Shown here: positions 51,861 through 61,146 of the stretch, piece by piece
Layout: each line of letters opens with the position of its first letter
How positions within the stretch are numbered: the stretch's first letter is position 1
Assembly: GCA_025141675.1 (NCBI GenBank)
Contig: CP081162.1
Coordinates: forward strand, 56,631-120,630
DNA: 64,000 nt
DNA from: Rhodobacteraceae bacterium S2214
Lineage (GTDB): Bacteria; Pseudomonadota; Alphaproteobacteria; Rhodobacterales; Rhodobacteraceae
Direction: 5' to 3'
Made by a program: the position numbers and the translations under genes
Notes under the pieces: model-generated
Database searches by the model: none
What the model was told of the DNA's origin: nothing
Seen by the model: only the letters and a program-made list of their open reading frames with translations

Positions 51861-52070
51861 ATGCCGTTTGTGAACATCCGCATTGTAAAACAAGTTATAG
51901 AAAAGGATCCGGATGGCGTTAAGGCCAAGGTGCAAGCCGACGTCACCGCGTCATTGGCAGAGGCCGCCGGTATCCCCGCCGAAAATGTCTGGGTCACCTT
52001 TGACGAGATCGACGAAAAGGATTGGTTTTCTGGTGGCGTGCGGGTCAAAGAACTGAGGGCGAACTCATGA
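51861..52070 (+). CDS. 4-oxalocrotonate tautomerase family protein
   Basis: 69 residues, with the catalytic Pro2 (MPFVNIRIVKQVIEKDPDGV) and the C-terminal NVWVTFDEIDEKDWFSGG typical of the family. It overlaps the lactonase gene by four bases (ATGA), so the two may act on the same substrate. Specificity is not assignable. Confidence 0.8.
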   Translation: MPFVNIRIVKQVIEKDPDGVKAKVQADVTASLAEAAGIPAENVWVTFDEIDEKDWFSGGVRVKELRANS

Positions 52071-52957
52071 CGGTTGAAGTTCGTACCGAAGGCATGCACG
52101 ACATTATCGATGCGGCCGCGACCCTTGAAAAAGTAGCTGGTGATTTCCTGTTCACCGAAGGTCCGATTTGGCATCCGGTCGAGAAACACCTAACATTTTC
52201 CGACATCCCCGGAAACGAAATGTTCCGACTTGGGGCAGATGGCAAGGTTCAGTCGTTTCGCAAACCAAGCAACATGGGCAACGGCAATACCTATGATGCG
52301 CAGGGCCGTTTGCTGACCTGTCAGCATGCAAACAGTGCCGTGACCCGTACCGAAGCGGACGGTTCTATCACAACTCTTGCCACACACTTCGACGGCAAAG
52401 AGCTGAACAGCCCGAATGACATCGTAGTTCGCAATGACGGGTTGATCTATTTCACCGACCCTACTTACGGGCGACTCGATTACTTTGGCGTTGAACGTGA
52501 ACTCGAAATGGGCGCGCAGGGCGTTTATTGCGTCACACCCGACGGGAAGACGATCAAGCGCCTTGCTGATGATTTCGCGCAACCCAATGGTCTGTGTTTC
52601 TCGCTTGATCACACGGTGCTTTACGTCAACGACACAGAACACAAACACATCCGGAAATTCGAGATTGCCGAAGACGGCTCAGCTACGGGCGGTGATGTTT
52701 GGGTCGACGTGACTGTGGGCGAAGGCGAGGGTCATCCCGACGGTATGAAGATCGACAGCAAAGGGAACGTCTATTGCACAGGCCCCGGTGGGATTCACGT
52801 GATCACGCCGGCAAGTGAAACATTGGGCGTTATCCGTACAGCAGAATTTACGGCGAACTTTGCATGGGGCGGCGCGGATCTGAATGACCTCTACATCACC
52901 TCATCCACATCGCTGTATCGCGTCCGTGTCAAAACGCCCGGCCTTCCACTGTTTTGA
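52067..52957 (+). CDS. SMP-30/gluconolactonase family lactonase
   Basis: 296 residues from ATG 52067. Metal-ligand blocks of the six-bladed propeller are visible: FTEGPIWHPVEKHLTFSDIP (Glu), NGNTYDAQGRLLTCQHANSA, NSPNDIVVRNDGLIYFTDPT (Asn/Asp) and EGEGHPDGMKIDSKGNVYCT (Asp). It would open aldonolactones to acids before the enolase-superfamily dehydratase acts. Confidence 0.85.
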   Translation: MTVEVRTEGMHDIIDAAATLEKVAGDFLFTEGPIWHPVEKHLTFSDIPGNEMFRLGADGKVQSFRKPSNMGNGNTYDAQGRLLTCQHANSAVTRTEADGSITTLATHFDGKELNSPNDIVVRNDGLIYFTDPTYGRLDYFGVERELEMGAQGVYCVTPDGKTIKRLADDFAQPNGLCFSLDHTVLYVNDTEHKHIRKFEIAEDGSATGGDVWVDVTVGEGEGHPDGMKIDSKGNVYCTGPGGIHVITPASETLGVIRTAEFTANFAWGGADLNDLYITSSTSLYRVRVKTPGLPLF

Positions 52958-53126
52958 GGCGGTTCGGCTGGTTGGCCAGTGTCATCAGCCAAAGTCAGAA
53001 CTGGTTCGGTAGAGGCAAGGGCGGAATGCGTAGCAAGTTAATCGGTAAAACCGAACCCCTGTCGAACCGGTGCTGATGATCCCGTTTTCACAAGTAAAAA
53101 AAGTCGTTCCACTATAGGAGAAAGCA

Positions 53127-53582
53127 ATGGCACATGTGATGCCCGACCTATTCAAGATTGATGTAACCGGACACGCGGTGACGCATGCGCGCACTGAAAT
53201 GATCGCCCGTGGCAAGGTGGTCACGACGGACGAACCGCCAGAACGTGGCGGAACTGATTTATTTGCGACCCCGCTGGAGACGATGCTGTCGTCCTTCATC
53301 GGCTGTTCAAATGTCATCGCGAATTATGTCGCTGGTCTTCTCAAGATGGATGTCCGCGGAATGGAATTTGACGTTTGCGGTCATTTTGACACCCGCGGGG
53401 TGTTTGGTAAGGCCGAGATCGGAACGCCGTTTCCGGTGATCAAACTGAAAGTCATTCTGGATACCGACGCAGATGACGCGCAAATCGCAAAGCTGGCGCA
53501 AATCGTGGGTGAAAAATGCCCGGTATCGGTTCTACTGCGCCGTGCGGGCTGCGAGATCCAAGAAAGCTGGGTCAGAAAGTGA
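53127..53582 (+). CDS. OsmC-family peroxide/organic hydroperoxide-type protein
   Basis: 151 residues. The OsmC/Ohr fold blocks are present: PLETMLSSFIGCSNVIANYV with the first redox Cys, and KCPVSVLLRRAGCEIQESWV with the second. The family reduces organic hydroperoxides, although many homologues are uncharacterised. It stands alone between the lactonase and TRAP genes with its own upstream region. Confidence 0.8.
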   Translation: MAHVMPDLFKIDVTGHAVTHARTEMIARGKVVTTDEPPERGGTDLFATPLETMLSSFIGCSNVIANYVAGLLKMDVRGMEFDVCGHFDTRGVFGKAEIGTPFPVIKLKVILDTDADDAQIAKLAQIVGEKCPVSVLLRRAGCEIQESWVRK

Positions 53583-53839
53583 ACATGACTTTGGGGCATG
53601 ATTAGCGTGACGTTCACGCGGTTTTGCGGAGGTGCACCGCGTTGTTGCGGGTTTCCGCAGAGTCACCGCGTGATCCCCCGTGCCGATCAAGTCGAAGCAA
53701 AGTTAAGAAACTGTTAAGCGACACAACCAAATCCACTAACTTTAGCATTCAGCATGCTGATAACGTGAAATGGGGTCGCTTTCAGGGGAGGACGCTCTGC
53801 ATTTGCAAGAGCACAGAACTAGAAGTGGGAGAGAGAAAA

Positions 53840-54856
53840 ATGAAGATAGTCAAATCGTTATGCACAACCGCCGTAGTTGCGGTCGCAATGCTCGCGGCGC
53901 CAACCGTGTCGATGGCAGAGGATATCAACCTTAAGTACCATGCGTTTACAGGTGAAGGTCCATCAAACTTGGCCGTTCGCTGGTGGATGGATGAAGTTGA
54001 AGCCCGCACTGACGGCAATGTGGATTTTACACGCATTTTTGGTGGCGCGCTTGGTAAACTTTCGGGTCAGCCGGAGAATATCAAAGTGGGTGCATTTGAC
54101 ATGGGAGAGTTTTCCCCTGTCTACAACCCGGGTCTTTTCCCGCTCGCCAACGTGACATCCCTGCCCTTCATGAGTGATGATCCACTGGCACACGCACGTG
54201 CTGGCCACGAACTTTTCCAGTCTGAAACTGTCGAAGCTGAATTTACAGCGATGAACCAGAAGTACCTGTTTCCGGGTCTTTGGACATCTATTCAGCTGCT
54301 GTCGCACGAACCAATTCGTACGATTGAAGATCTGCAAGCTGCCAAAATTCGTGCACACGGTGGCGCTGCCGAAATCCTGAAAGAACTGGACATCACCGTT
54401 TACGGCATCCCTTGGGGTGAACTGCCAGCTGCTGCCGAACGCGGCGTTGTTACAGCCGCGATCATCGGATCACCAGCGGATGCTTATGCCTTTGGTTTTG
54501 GCGAAATCTTTAGCTACTGGGACGACGAAGACTGGTTCTTCTTCCCACTGCCGGTCACCATTAACTTGGACACATGGAACGCACTTCCAGCTGATGTTCA
54601 GGCGGTTATTGAAGAGCTGAACGAAGAAATGGTGGATCAAGCCCGCAGCCTTCTGGAAGTCGCGGAAACTGAATCCCATGCCCGATTGAGCGAACAAACA
54701 GAAATCGTGAAATTGGACGACGCTGAACGCGCTAAGATGCTGGAAGTACGCGACGCTGCTTGGCAAAGCTGGGTTGATGCGCGCGAAGAAGAAGGTCTTC
54801 CTGGCCAAGCTGTCCTCGATGAATTCCTTGCGCTTCTTGAAAAGCACGGCGGCTAA
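53840..54856 (+). CDS. TRAP transporter substrate-binding protein (DctP family)
   Basis: 338 residues from ATG 53840, with GGGAGAGAG upstream; longer frames run into non-coding 5' sequence. Signal peptide KIVKSLCTTAVVAVAMLAAP, cleaved after VSMA. DctP-family features include LKYHAFTGEGPSNLAVRWWM and LQAAKIRAHGGAAEILKELD, with the Arg that binds the substrate carboxylate. It delivers an organic acid to the DctQ/DctM pair encoded 187 bases downstream. Confidence 0.9.
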   Translation: MKIVKSLCTTAVVAVAMLAAPTVSMAEDINLKYHAFTGEGPSNLAVRWWMDEVEARTDGNVDFTRIFGGALGKLSGQPENIKVGAFDMGEFSPVYNPGLFPLANVTSLPFMSDDPLAHARAGHELFQSETVEAEFTAMNQKYLFPGLWTSIQLLSHEPIRTIEDLQAAKIRAHGGAAEILKELDITVYGIPWGELPAAAERGVVTAAIIGSPADAYAFGFGEIFSYWDDEDWFFFPLPVTINLDTWNALPADVQAVIEELNEEMVDQARSLLEVAETESHARLSEQTEIVKLDDAERAKMLEVRDAAWQSWVDAREEEGLPGQAVLDEFLALLEKHGG

Positions 54857-55043
54857 CCCCTCCCTAGGATGGTCGGGCAATGTGTCCGGCTATCACCTGC
54901 GCCGTCCAAACCACTAAGACGGGATATGGGCGGCGCAACCATATTAAACCACCACTGAATAATGCATGTTGCTCAAAGTTTTGCGCTGATCGCAAAGTGA
55001 AACGCTTGTTCAAGTTTCCGAATTTTGAGGGAAGGATGTCGCA

Positions 55044-55607
55044 ATGACGAGTTTAACCAGCCGCGCCCTAGGGGTGCAGAAAAAGCTGGAGGAAATCGCT
55101 TGCTATGCGTCGGCTTTGGCTGTCGCGACAATGATGACGATCACCGTCCTCGAAGTCGCAGCAAGAGCTTTATTTTCCATGAGCCTACCGGGTGCCTATG
55201 AATACGTCAGCTTGATGTTCGTATATCTGATCTATCTGGGTCTGGGATATTCCCAACGTCGCGACGCACATATCACAGTTGGAATTCTCTACGATTTCCT
55301 ACCCCGCTCAGCACGAAAAGCTGCTGAAGCCGTCTATCTTCTCGGGGCGTTTTTGTTTTTCGCCATGCTGACGTGGACCAGCGCTGAATCAGCGTGGAGC
55401 AACTACGTTATGGGCGACACAATCCTAGGCATCGTAGAGGTGAAAACCTGGTGGGCACGCGCAGGTATTCCGATTGGATTGGCCCTGTTTTCGCTGCGCT
55501 TTTTAACGCAATTGATCAACTTGATCGTCAAAAATGAACTGCTGGAAGAAACCGCAGTCAATGAATTTCCGCACCAAAACTCTGAAGAAGATGAGAATAA
55601 GTCATGA
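55044..55607 (+). CDS. TRAP transporter small permease (DctQ)
   Basis: 187 residues with four hydrophobic spans: SALAVATMMTITVLEVAARA, YVSLMFVYLIYLGLGYSQRR, AVYLLGAFLFFAMLTWTSAE and GIPIGLALFSLRFLTQLINL. The pattern and length fit DctQ. Overlaps dctM by four bases (ATGA). Confidence 0.9.
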   Translation: MTSLTSRALGVQKKLEEIACYASALAVATMMTITVLEVAARALFSMSLPGAYEYVSLMFVYLIYLGLGYSQRRDAHITVGILYDFLPRSARKAAEAVYLLGAFLFFAMLTWTSAESAWSNYVMGDTILGIVEVKTWWARAGIPIGLALFSLRFLTQLINLIVKNELLEETAVNEFPHQNSEEDENKS

Positions 55608-56911
55608 TTGAGTCACTTCAATTACCGGTCGTGATCGGGATGGTTGCGGTATTGATGATAATGCGCGTCCCCGTCGGGATTTCCCTGCTTTTGTCTGGTG
55701 CTGCAGGATTTGCGTTCATTCGTGGCACTACAATCACCTTTGACGCCATCGGCGGGCGGTTGTTTGACATTGGATCGGGGTACGCGTTGAGCGCGGTTCC
55801 TTTGTTCCTTCTGATGGGGCATGTCGCGGCCAAGGCCGGTATTACGCAGGATATCTATCGCGCAACGCGTGCTTGGCTTGGGCACCTGAAGGGGAGCGTC
55901 GTGATTGCAACGACGGTTGCCGCAGTCGCCTTTGCCGCCTGCTCCGGGTCTACCACATCTTCGACAGCGGTTTTTGGGCGTGTCGCTATTCCCGAAATGC
56001 TGCGCCTGAAAGTGAACCGTAAATTGGCCGCAGGATGTGTCGCAACGGTTGGCACACTTGCGGGCATGATCCCGCCAAGCATCAACTTGATCGTCTACGG
56101 CATCGTCGCGCGTGAATCTATTCCCAAGCTGCTGATTGCGGGGATCACCCCCGGACTGCTTACGGCCTTTGCCTACCTCGTGATGATCTACATCCGCGTC
56201 AGCCGTAATCCGGAAATGGCACCAGCGCTGCCCAAAGCAGGTATCGAGGAACGGTTGCAGTCCCTGAAAGGCGTTTGGAGCTTCATAGCCCTTGGCGGTA
56301 TTGTGATCGGCGGCATCTACGCAGGGATCATCACCCCAACAGAAGCAGGCGCAATCGGTGCTATCGGATCTTTCCTGATCGCACTGATCCGCAAGCGGCT
56401 GTCATTCCCTGTTTTGAAAGAAGTTTTCCTCGATACGGCGCAAACCACATCAGTGATTTTCATCATTCTCGTGGGTGCTCTGATTTTCTCGTCTTACCTT
56501 GCGGTCAGCGGTGCATCAGGTGCGGTGTCCGAATATATTGTCGGTCTTGATATGTCGATGATGGGCATTGTTTGCATCTACGTGCTGCTCTTGCTCGTGT
56601 TGGGGTGCATGGTTGATCCTGTGTCCGTCATGTTCCTTACAGTCCCGATCTTCGTGCCCCCTCTGATCGAACTGGGTGCCCACCCGATTTGGCTGGCCAT
56701 TGTCGTGGTGAAAACGCTTGAAATTGGCTTGATCACACCACCCGTCGGTTTAAACGCATTTGTCCTTAAAGGTGTCGCGCCGTCTTTCTCGCTGAAAGAA
56801 ATCTTCGGCGGCATCTGGTGGTTCCTACAGGTTGAAGTGATCACCCTGATCATGATCATGTTCATCCCAGCTATTGCCACTTTCTTGCCGGAACTGGCCT
56901 ATGCAAAGTGA
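55604..56911 (+). CDS. TRAP transporter large permease (DctM)
   Basis: 435 residues, about 12 hydrophobic spans. Family motifs: FAACSGSTTSSTAVFGRVAI, VNRKLAAGCVATVGTLAGMI with PPSINLIVYG, TPTEAGAIGAIGSFL, and GCMVDPVSVMFLTVPIFVPP. It forms the sodium-driven channel with DctQ. Two hairpins follow its stop. Confidence 0.93.
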   Translation: MIESLQLPVVIGMVAVLMIMRVPVGISLLLSGAAGFAFIRGTTITFDAIGGRLFDIGSGYALSAVPLFLLMGHVAAKAGITQDIYRATRAWLGHLKGSVVIATTVAAVAFAACSGSTTSSTAVFGRVAIPEMLRLKVNRKLAAGCVATVGTLAGMIPPSINLIVYGIVARESIPKLLIAGITPGLLTAFAYLVMIYIRVSRNPEMAPALPKAGIEERLQSLKGVWSFIALGGIVIGGIYAGIITPTEAGAIGAIGSFLIALIRKRLSFPVLKEVFLDTAQTTSVIFIILVGALIFSSYLAVSGASGAVSEYIVGLDMSMMGIVCIYVLLLLVLGCMVDPVSVMFLTVPIFVPPLIELGAHPIWLAIVVVKTLEIGLITPPVGLNAFVLKGVAPSFSLKEIFGGIWWFLQVEVITLIMIMFIPAIATFLPELAYAK

Positions 56912-56954
56912 GGACGTGATCTCAACAGCGCGCAGCCCCAACGACGTCATGGCT

Positions 56955-56980
56955 TGTTGGGGTGCGAATACGCCCCAACA
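56955..56980. terminator. Hairpin downstream of dctM
   Basis: Arms TGTTGGGG (56955-56962) and CCCCAACA (56973-56980) around a 10-base loop, 43 bases after the dctM stop. It has no clear T-run, so it is probably an mRNA-end stabiliser or weak terminator. Confidence 0.5.
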
Positions 56981-57151
56981 GTTTCGGAGCGCGCGCTGTG
57001 GAGTTCGATGTCCACGGCAGTGCTTGTGTATAGATCTGAGTAGGACGGTCGTTTGATACGAGCGCCGGTTCCAAGCCGGAAACTGAACCGCGACCGATGG
57101 TGAAGGCCATAAAGCGTCTGAGATGGGTGTCGACCTTCGACGTGAAAGATA

Positions 57152-57179
57152 ATTTGCGCCCCTATCACGGGGCGCAAAT
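57152..57179. terminator. Bidirectional terminator between dctM and the SDR gene
   Basis: Arms ATTTGCGCCCC (57152-57162) and GGGGCGCAAAT (57169-57179) pair perfectly around a 6-base loop, 24 bases after the convergent SDR stop. It separates the convergent TRAP and dehydrogenase units. Confidence 0.75.
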
Positions 57180-57203
57180 GGTCAGTCTAAACATTTGTTC
57201 GGC

Positions 57204-57983
57204 TTAGCGCCCCATCCAGCCGCCATCTACCGTTAGAATTTCGCCACTCACGTAGTCAGATGCAGGCGATGACAGGAACACAATCGGTCCGGCAAAGTCT
57301 TGTGGTGTCCCCCAGCGTCCTTGCGGAATACGGCCCAGAATTGCGTCATAGCGTTCTTTGTCATTGCGCAAGGCTTCGGTGTTATCGGTTGCAATGTATC
57401 CGGGGGCGATTGCGTTGACGTTGACACCCTGCCCCGCCCATTCGTTCGCCAATGCTTTGGTTAATTGTCCGATCCCGCCTTTGGAGGCAGCATATCCAGG
57501 CACCGTGATGCCGCCTTGGTAGGTCAGCAATGATGCGGTGAAGACAATTTTGCCTCGTGCACCACCATCTGCAGCACGCGCGATCATACCACGGCCAATT
57601 TCGCGGCTCAGGACAAATTGCGCAGACAGATTGACCTCAATCACCTCATCCCACCATTCGTCAGGGTGTTCAGCGGCAGGTTTGCGTTTGATCGTGCCTG
57701 CGTTGTTCACCAAGATGTCAGGCTCGATGCCGTCTGCTTCAAGCTGTTTCACAAATTCAGTAAGGGCACCGCGATCAGAAAAATCGCACGTATATGCGCG
57801 GAACGAACGACCTAAATCCTGAACCGCTTTTTCAACATCGCTTCCCTGCTTTTCTAACGTGGCAGACACACCAACGATGTCCGCGCCTGCGGCTGCCAGG
57901 GCCTCAGCCATGCCGCGTCCGATGCCGCGTTTACACCCTGTGACGAGAGCAGTTTTACCAGTGAGATCAAATTGGGCCAGCAT
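57204..57983 (-). CDS. SDR, 2-deoxy-D-gluconate 3-dehydrogenase (KduD)-like
   Basis: 259 residues. Motifs: ALVTGCKRGIGRGMAEALAA, DILVNNAGTIKRKPAAEHPD and GGITVPGYAASKGGIGQLTK with the catalytic YAASK. The NNAGTIKRKPA segment is characteristic of the KduD subgroup of sugar-acid SDRs. It lies two bases after the zinc dehydrogenase gene. It probably interconverts keto- and hydroxy-sugar acids. Confidence 0.82.
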   Translation of the reverse strand: MLAQFDLTGKTALVTGCKRGIGRGMAEALAAAGADIVGVSATLEKQGSDVEKAVQDLGRSFRAYTCDFSDRGALTEFVKQLEADGIEPDILVNNAGTIKRKPAAEHPDEWWDEVIEVNLSAQFVLSREIGRGMIARAADGGARGKIVFTASLLTYQGGITVPGYAASKGGIGQLTKALANEWAGQGVNVNAIAPGYIATDNTEALRNDKERYDAILGRIPQGRWGTPQDFAGPIVFLSSPASDYVSGEILTVDGGWMGR

Positions 57984-57985
57984 GT

Positions 57986-59020
57986 TTACGCTCCTACCTT
58001 GATAAGGCTTTTCATTGCAGTCGCGCTGCCATCAAGCGCTTCAAACGCCGCCTGAATATCAGAGAGCGGGCTGATATTCGTAATGACCGTTTCGGCGTCC
58101 ACACCGCCGCTGGCAATAATTTCAATCGCCTTTTCGTAGTCCACGGGTTCATAAACGCGCGCGCCAAGCAATTCTAGTTCGCGCCAGAAGAACTGGAACA
58201 TATCGATTTGCGGTTTGGTGGCGTGAATTGCGACCATGACAATCCGTGCACGGCTAGCAGCAACCGCTGTCATTGCATCAACGCCCGGCTGCGTGCCTGA
58301 CACTTCAAATACGACATCGGCGCCTTTGCCACCGGTGCGGGACATGACCGTTTCTACCAGATCGGCGTCTTTGGGGTTCACCGTCGCAAAGCCAAGCTTT
58401 TCGGCGATGGCCAACCGGTTTGGATTCACTTCTGAAATCACGACATTGCCACCAGCATCCCGTGCCGCCATCGCGACTAAAACACCAATCGGGCCACCAC
58501 CGATCACGACAACATCTTCACCCTCTTTCAGCGCTGAACGCCGCACGTCATGACAAGCGACCGCAACAGGTTCGATCAGTGCCGCATGGTCCAACCGCAG
58601 ATCGGCTGGCAACGCGTGCAAAGTATGCGCCGGAACGTTCCAGATTTCTTGCATCGCACCATCGGTATCGAGGCCAAGAAACTTTAGCTTATGGCAGATA
58701 TGTTCATGGCCAGCGGTACATGCAGGACATTCGCCGCAATGGTCCAAGGGCCGCACCACGACGTTCTCGCCCACGTTGAAACCGGATACACCTTCGCCGA
58801 TGCTTTCGACCACACCAGACATTTCATGCCCGACAATGCGGTTCAGACCGACACGCGCATCCATGTTGCCATGGAAAACATGCATATCAGTGCCGCAGAT
58901 CCCACAATACGCGATCCGCACGGCCACTTCACCAGCTTTGGGCGCTGATACAGTCGTCTTTTCGACTTTGAATGACTTGTCGCCCCGATAGAAGGCCGCG
59001 TTAATCTCAAGAGTGCTCAT
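57986..59020 (-). CDS. Zinc-dependent medium-chain alcohol/polyol dehydrogenase
   Basis: 344 residues from ATG 59020 (a second ATG three bases earlier is equally possible), with AAGGA eight bases before it. Zn-type motifs: [18 protein letters not shown] with catalytic Cys, [16 protein letters not shown] (GHE), and the structural-zinc Cys set [18 protein letters not shown]. Rossmann motif [20 protein letters not shown]. The start overlaps the dehydratase gene upstream by 14 bases. Substrate likely a sugar-acid or polyol in the same pathway. Confidence 0.88.
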   Translation of the reverse strand: MSTLEINAAFYRGDKSFKVEKTTVSAPKAGEVAVRIAYCGICGTDMHVFHGNMDARVGLNRIVGHEMSGVVESIGEGVSGFNVGENVVVRPLDHCGECPACTAGHEHICHKLKFLGLDTDGAMQEIWNVPAHTLHALPADLRLDHAALIEPVAVACHDVRRSALKEGEDVVVIGGGPIGVLVAMAARDAGGNVVISEVNPNRLAIAEKLGFATVNPKDADLVETVMSRTGGKGADVVFEVSGTQPGVDAMTAVAASRARIVMVAIHATKPQIDMFQFFWRELELLGARVYEPVDYEKAIEIIASGGVDAETVITNISPLSDIQAAFEALDGSATAMKSLIKVGA

Positions 59021-60128
59021 CATGCATTTCCTTATGCGCTTGCGTGAGTTTGTCCCAATCGAAAGACACGCCAATACCGGCATCGTTTGGCGCGACGGCA
59101 AGGTGGTTTTCTACGACCAATGGGCGATGTGTATATGTATCGATAGGGAAAGAATGGATTTCGATCCACCCCGGGTTTTGTTGGGCTGACACCAAGCTGA
59201 CGTGCAATTCTTGCATACCGTGGCTGCACACCGGCATGCCATTTTTCGTCGCCAACGCCGCCGCCTGAAGCCATCCCGTGATGCCGCCGCAATTCGATGC
59301 GTCGGGCTGAATGTAGCTTAGTTTGGCGTCCGCCATGGCATATTCAAATTCATGGATCGTATGCAGGTTTTCACCCATCGCCAGCGGCATGCCAGTGGCG
59401 TCGGCAATCTTTGCATAGCCGTGGTAGTCGTCAGGGATGATTGGTTCTTCGAACCACGTAATATCGTATGGTGCGAAGGCGCGCGCAGCTTCAATGGCCT
59501 GTTCAACGGTCATGGAATAATTCGCATCGACCATAAAGGTCACGTCAGGCCCGATCGTTTCGCGAACGGCCTTGATACGTGCAACATCTTCGGCCAGCGT
59601 TGGTTGTCCGATCTTGATCTTTACGCCGTTGAACCCCTGCGCAAGATACCCGCGCACATTATCCAACAACTTCGGCAACGGAAAATTCAGGTCGATACCG
59701 CCTGCATACGCGCGACACCGATCACCCGCACCGCCAGCCATTTTCCAAAGCGGCTGGCCAGTCTGTTTTCCGCGTAAATCCCACAGCGCAATGTCCACGG
59801 CAGAAATTGCAAAGGATGCGATGCCGCCACGCGCAACGTAATGAACATGCCATTGCATCGCATCATAAAGCGATTCAACGTCCCCTGCGTCACGGCCAAC
59901 CAAAAACGGAGCGAGATCATGTTCAATCATCGCTGCAATCGCGCGACCGCCCTTGCCACCGGTATATGTGTAACCCGTGCCCCCTGTTCCGTCGGCAAGA
60001 CGCACGGTGGCGGTTACCAACTCAAAATGTGTATGATCGCCGTGTTTGGCGTCCGTTAGGACTTCAGCCAAAGGGACATCAAAGGATCGAACTGTGACAT
60101 TTTGAATAGGATTCTTGGGGTTTGACAT
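59007..60128 (-). CDS. Enolase-superfamily sugar-acid dehydratase (mandelate racemase type)
   Basis: 373 residues from ATG 60128. Active-site residues can be placed: KIK base motif at 170-172, metal ligands Asp201/Asn203 context (FMVDANYSM), Glu227/228 in WFEEP, Glu253 in MGEN, Asp276 in QPDASN, and His303 in CSHGMQELH. The Lys-x-Lys plus His layout matches the mandelate racemase subgroup, which dehydrates aldonates to 2-keto-3-deoxy acids. The exact acid cannot be read. A GntR operator lies just upstream. Confidence 0.88.
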   Translation of the reverse strand: MSNPKNPIQNVTVRSFDVPLAEVLTDAKHGDHTHFELVTATVRLADGTGGTGYTYTGGKGGRAIAAMIEHDLAPFLVGRDAGDVESLYDAMQWHVHYVARGGIASFAISAVDIALWDLRGKQTGQPLWKMAGGAGDRCRAYAGGIDLNFPLPKLLDNVRGYLAQGFNGVKIKIGQPTLAEDVARIKAVRETIGPDVTFMVDANYSMTVEQAIEAARAFAPYDITWFEEPIIPDDYHGYAKIADATGMPLAMGENLHTIHEFEYAMADAKLSYIQPDASNCGGITGWLQAAALATKNGMPVCSHGMQELHVSLVSAQQNPGWIEIHSFPIDTYTHRPLVVENHLAVAPNDAGIGVSFDWDKLTQAHKEMHDEHS

Positions 60129-60152
60129 ATGTGGCGCCCTTATCAGTTGTAT

Positions 60153-60167
60153 TTTGGTCCGACCAAA
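60153..60167. promoter_or_regulatory. GntR/FadR-type operator
   Basis: TTTGGTCCGACCAAA, with TTTGGTC/GACCAAA arms around a single central base, contains TGGTCCGACCA and so fits the FadR-subfamily consensus TNGTNNNACNA. It lies 25 bases upstream of the dehydratase start, between it and the divergent GntR gene, which is the likely binder. Confidence 0.75.
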
Positions 60168-60264
60168 GTTTATTATAACTTGCTGATACGGCCCCAATTG
60201 TCAATAATATTAAGAATATTCAATTTTTAGTCATACAAAAGATGCTGAACTAAAGGATACAGAA

Positions 60265-60957
60265 ATGACTGGAAGAGCTGCAGATCAGGTTGTTCAGGCA
60301 ATGTCGCAAAGGATTAGGGACGGATCAATTGCAAATGGTCAACCGATTCCTGCTGAACGTGACTTGATGGTAGAATTCAACATCAGTCGCACAGTCGCAC
60401 GAGAAGCCGTCGGAATTCTGTCGAGTCAGGGCCTAGTTGTTGCAAAACCACGCCACCGTCCCGTCGTCCGCAAACCCGGTTACGATGCCGCTATGGACGC
60501 CGCCAGTTCGATTGTTGGCAACCTGTTGTTGCAGCCAAGCGGTGTCCGGAACCTGTTCGATACGCGTATTCTCGTGGAAGGATCACTGGTCCGCAATGCC
60601 GCCGAACGCGCTGGAAAACAGGATATTGCCGATCTGAAAGCGGCTTTGGCAGCAAACGAAGCCGCCATTGAGGACAGTGATCTGTTTTACCAAACCGACA
60701 TGCAGTTCCATCAGGTCTTTTATCAGATTTCAGGCAATCCGGTTTGGCCTTCAGTTCACCGTGCCTATTCGACGTGGCTCGAACCGCACTGGCGGCAAAT
60801 GCCCCGCCTGCCAGATCGCAACAAGGCGAACTTCACCGCACATTCTGCCATTTTAGAAGCAATCCTTTTGCGTGATCCGGACGCCGCGGAAAGCCAACTC
60901 AAAACACACTTGGCAGAGGCTTGGGAACAAGTACGTCTGACCTTTGGAGACATCTAA
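60265..60957 (+). CDS. FadR-subfamily GntR regulator of the sugar-acid genes
   Basis: 230 residues. Winged helix: IPAERDLMVEFNISRTVARE followed by AVGILSSQGLVVAKPRHRP. The FCD ligand domain has the metal-type set DTRILVEGSLVRNAAERAGK, DMQFHQVFYQISGNP and FTAHSAILEAIL (Asp/His/His). It is divergent from the dehydratase unit and close to the operator at 60153-60167. The KDG kinase fragment overlaps no bases but starts directly after its stop. Confidence 0.88.
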   Translation: MTGRAADQVVQAMSQRIRDGSIANGQPIPAERDLMVEFNISRTVAREAVGILSSQGLVVAKPRHRPVVRKPGYDAAMDAASSIVGNLLLQPSGVRNLFDTRILVEGSLVRNAAERAGKQDIADLKAALAANEAAIEDSDLFYQTDMQFHQVFYQISGNPVWPSVHRAYSTWLEPHWRQMPRLPDRNKANFTAHSAILEAILLRDPDAAESQLKTHLAEAWEQVRLTFGDI

Positions 60958-61055
60958 ATGAAAACGAAACGGCCGATCCACCGGATTGCCTGTGTTGGCG
61001 AAGTTATGGTCTGAAACTGGTTGAACTTTCCGTCCGCCTCTTGCCTGAAAGAGGA
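60958..61055 (+). pseudogene. KDG kinase (kdgK) 5' fragment, broken at the replication module
   Basis: An ATG directly after the GntR stop begins MKTKRPIHRIACVGEVMV, the nucleotide-binding start of PfkB-type KDG kinases, then meets TGA at 61012-61014. Removing 11 bases (61009-61019) restores VELS, the next expected residues, in frame. No further kinase sequence follows: the repA promoter region begins. The gene was cut by rearrangement and is not functional here. Confidence 0.65.
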
Positions 61056-61146
61056 ATCAGTTGCGCGCGCCACAAAGTTTGCGCTATAGAAACGCTAAAC
61101 AACAAGATGACGCTGCAAAGCGTTACCAAACCAGCGGTGGACAACC

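Noticed and set aside
61091..61124. AACGCT...AGCGTT inverted repeat upstream of repA as a partition site
   Set aside because: Arms of only 6 bases with a 22-base spacer; does not match a parS-type palindrome well enough to call.
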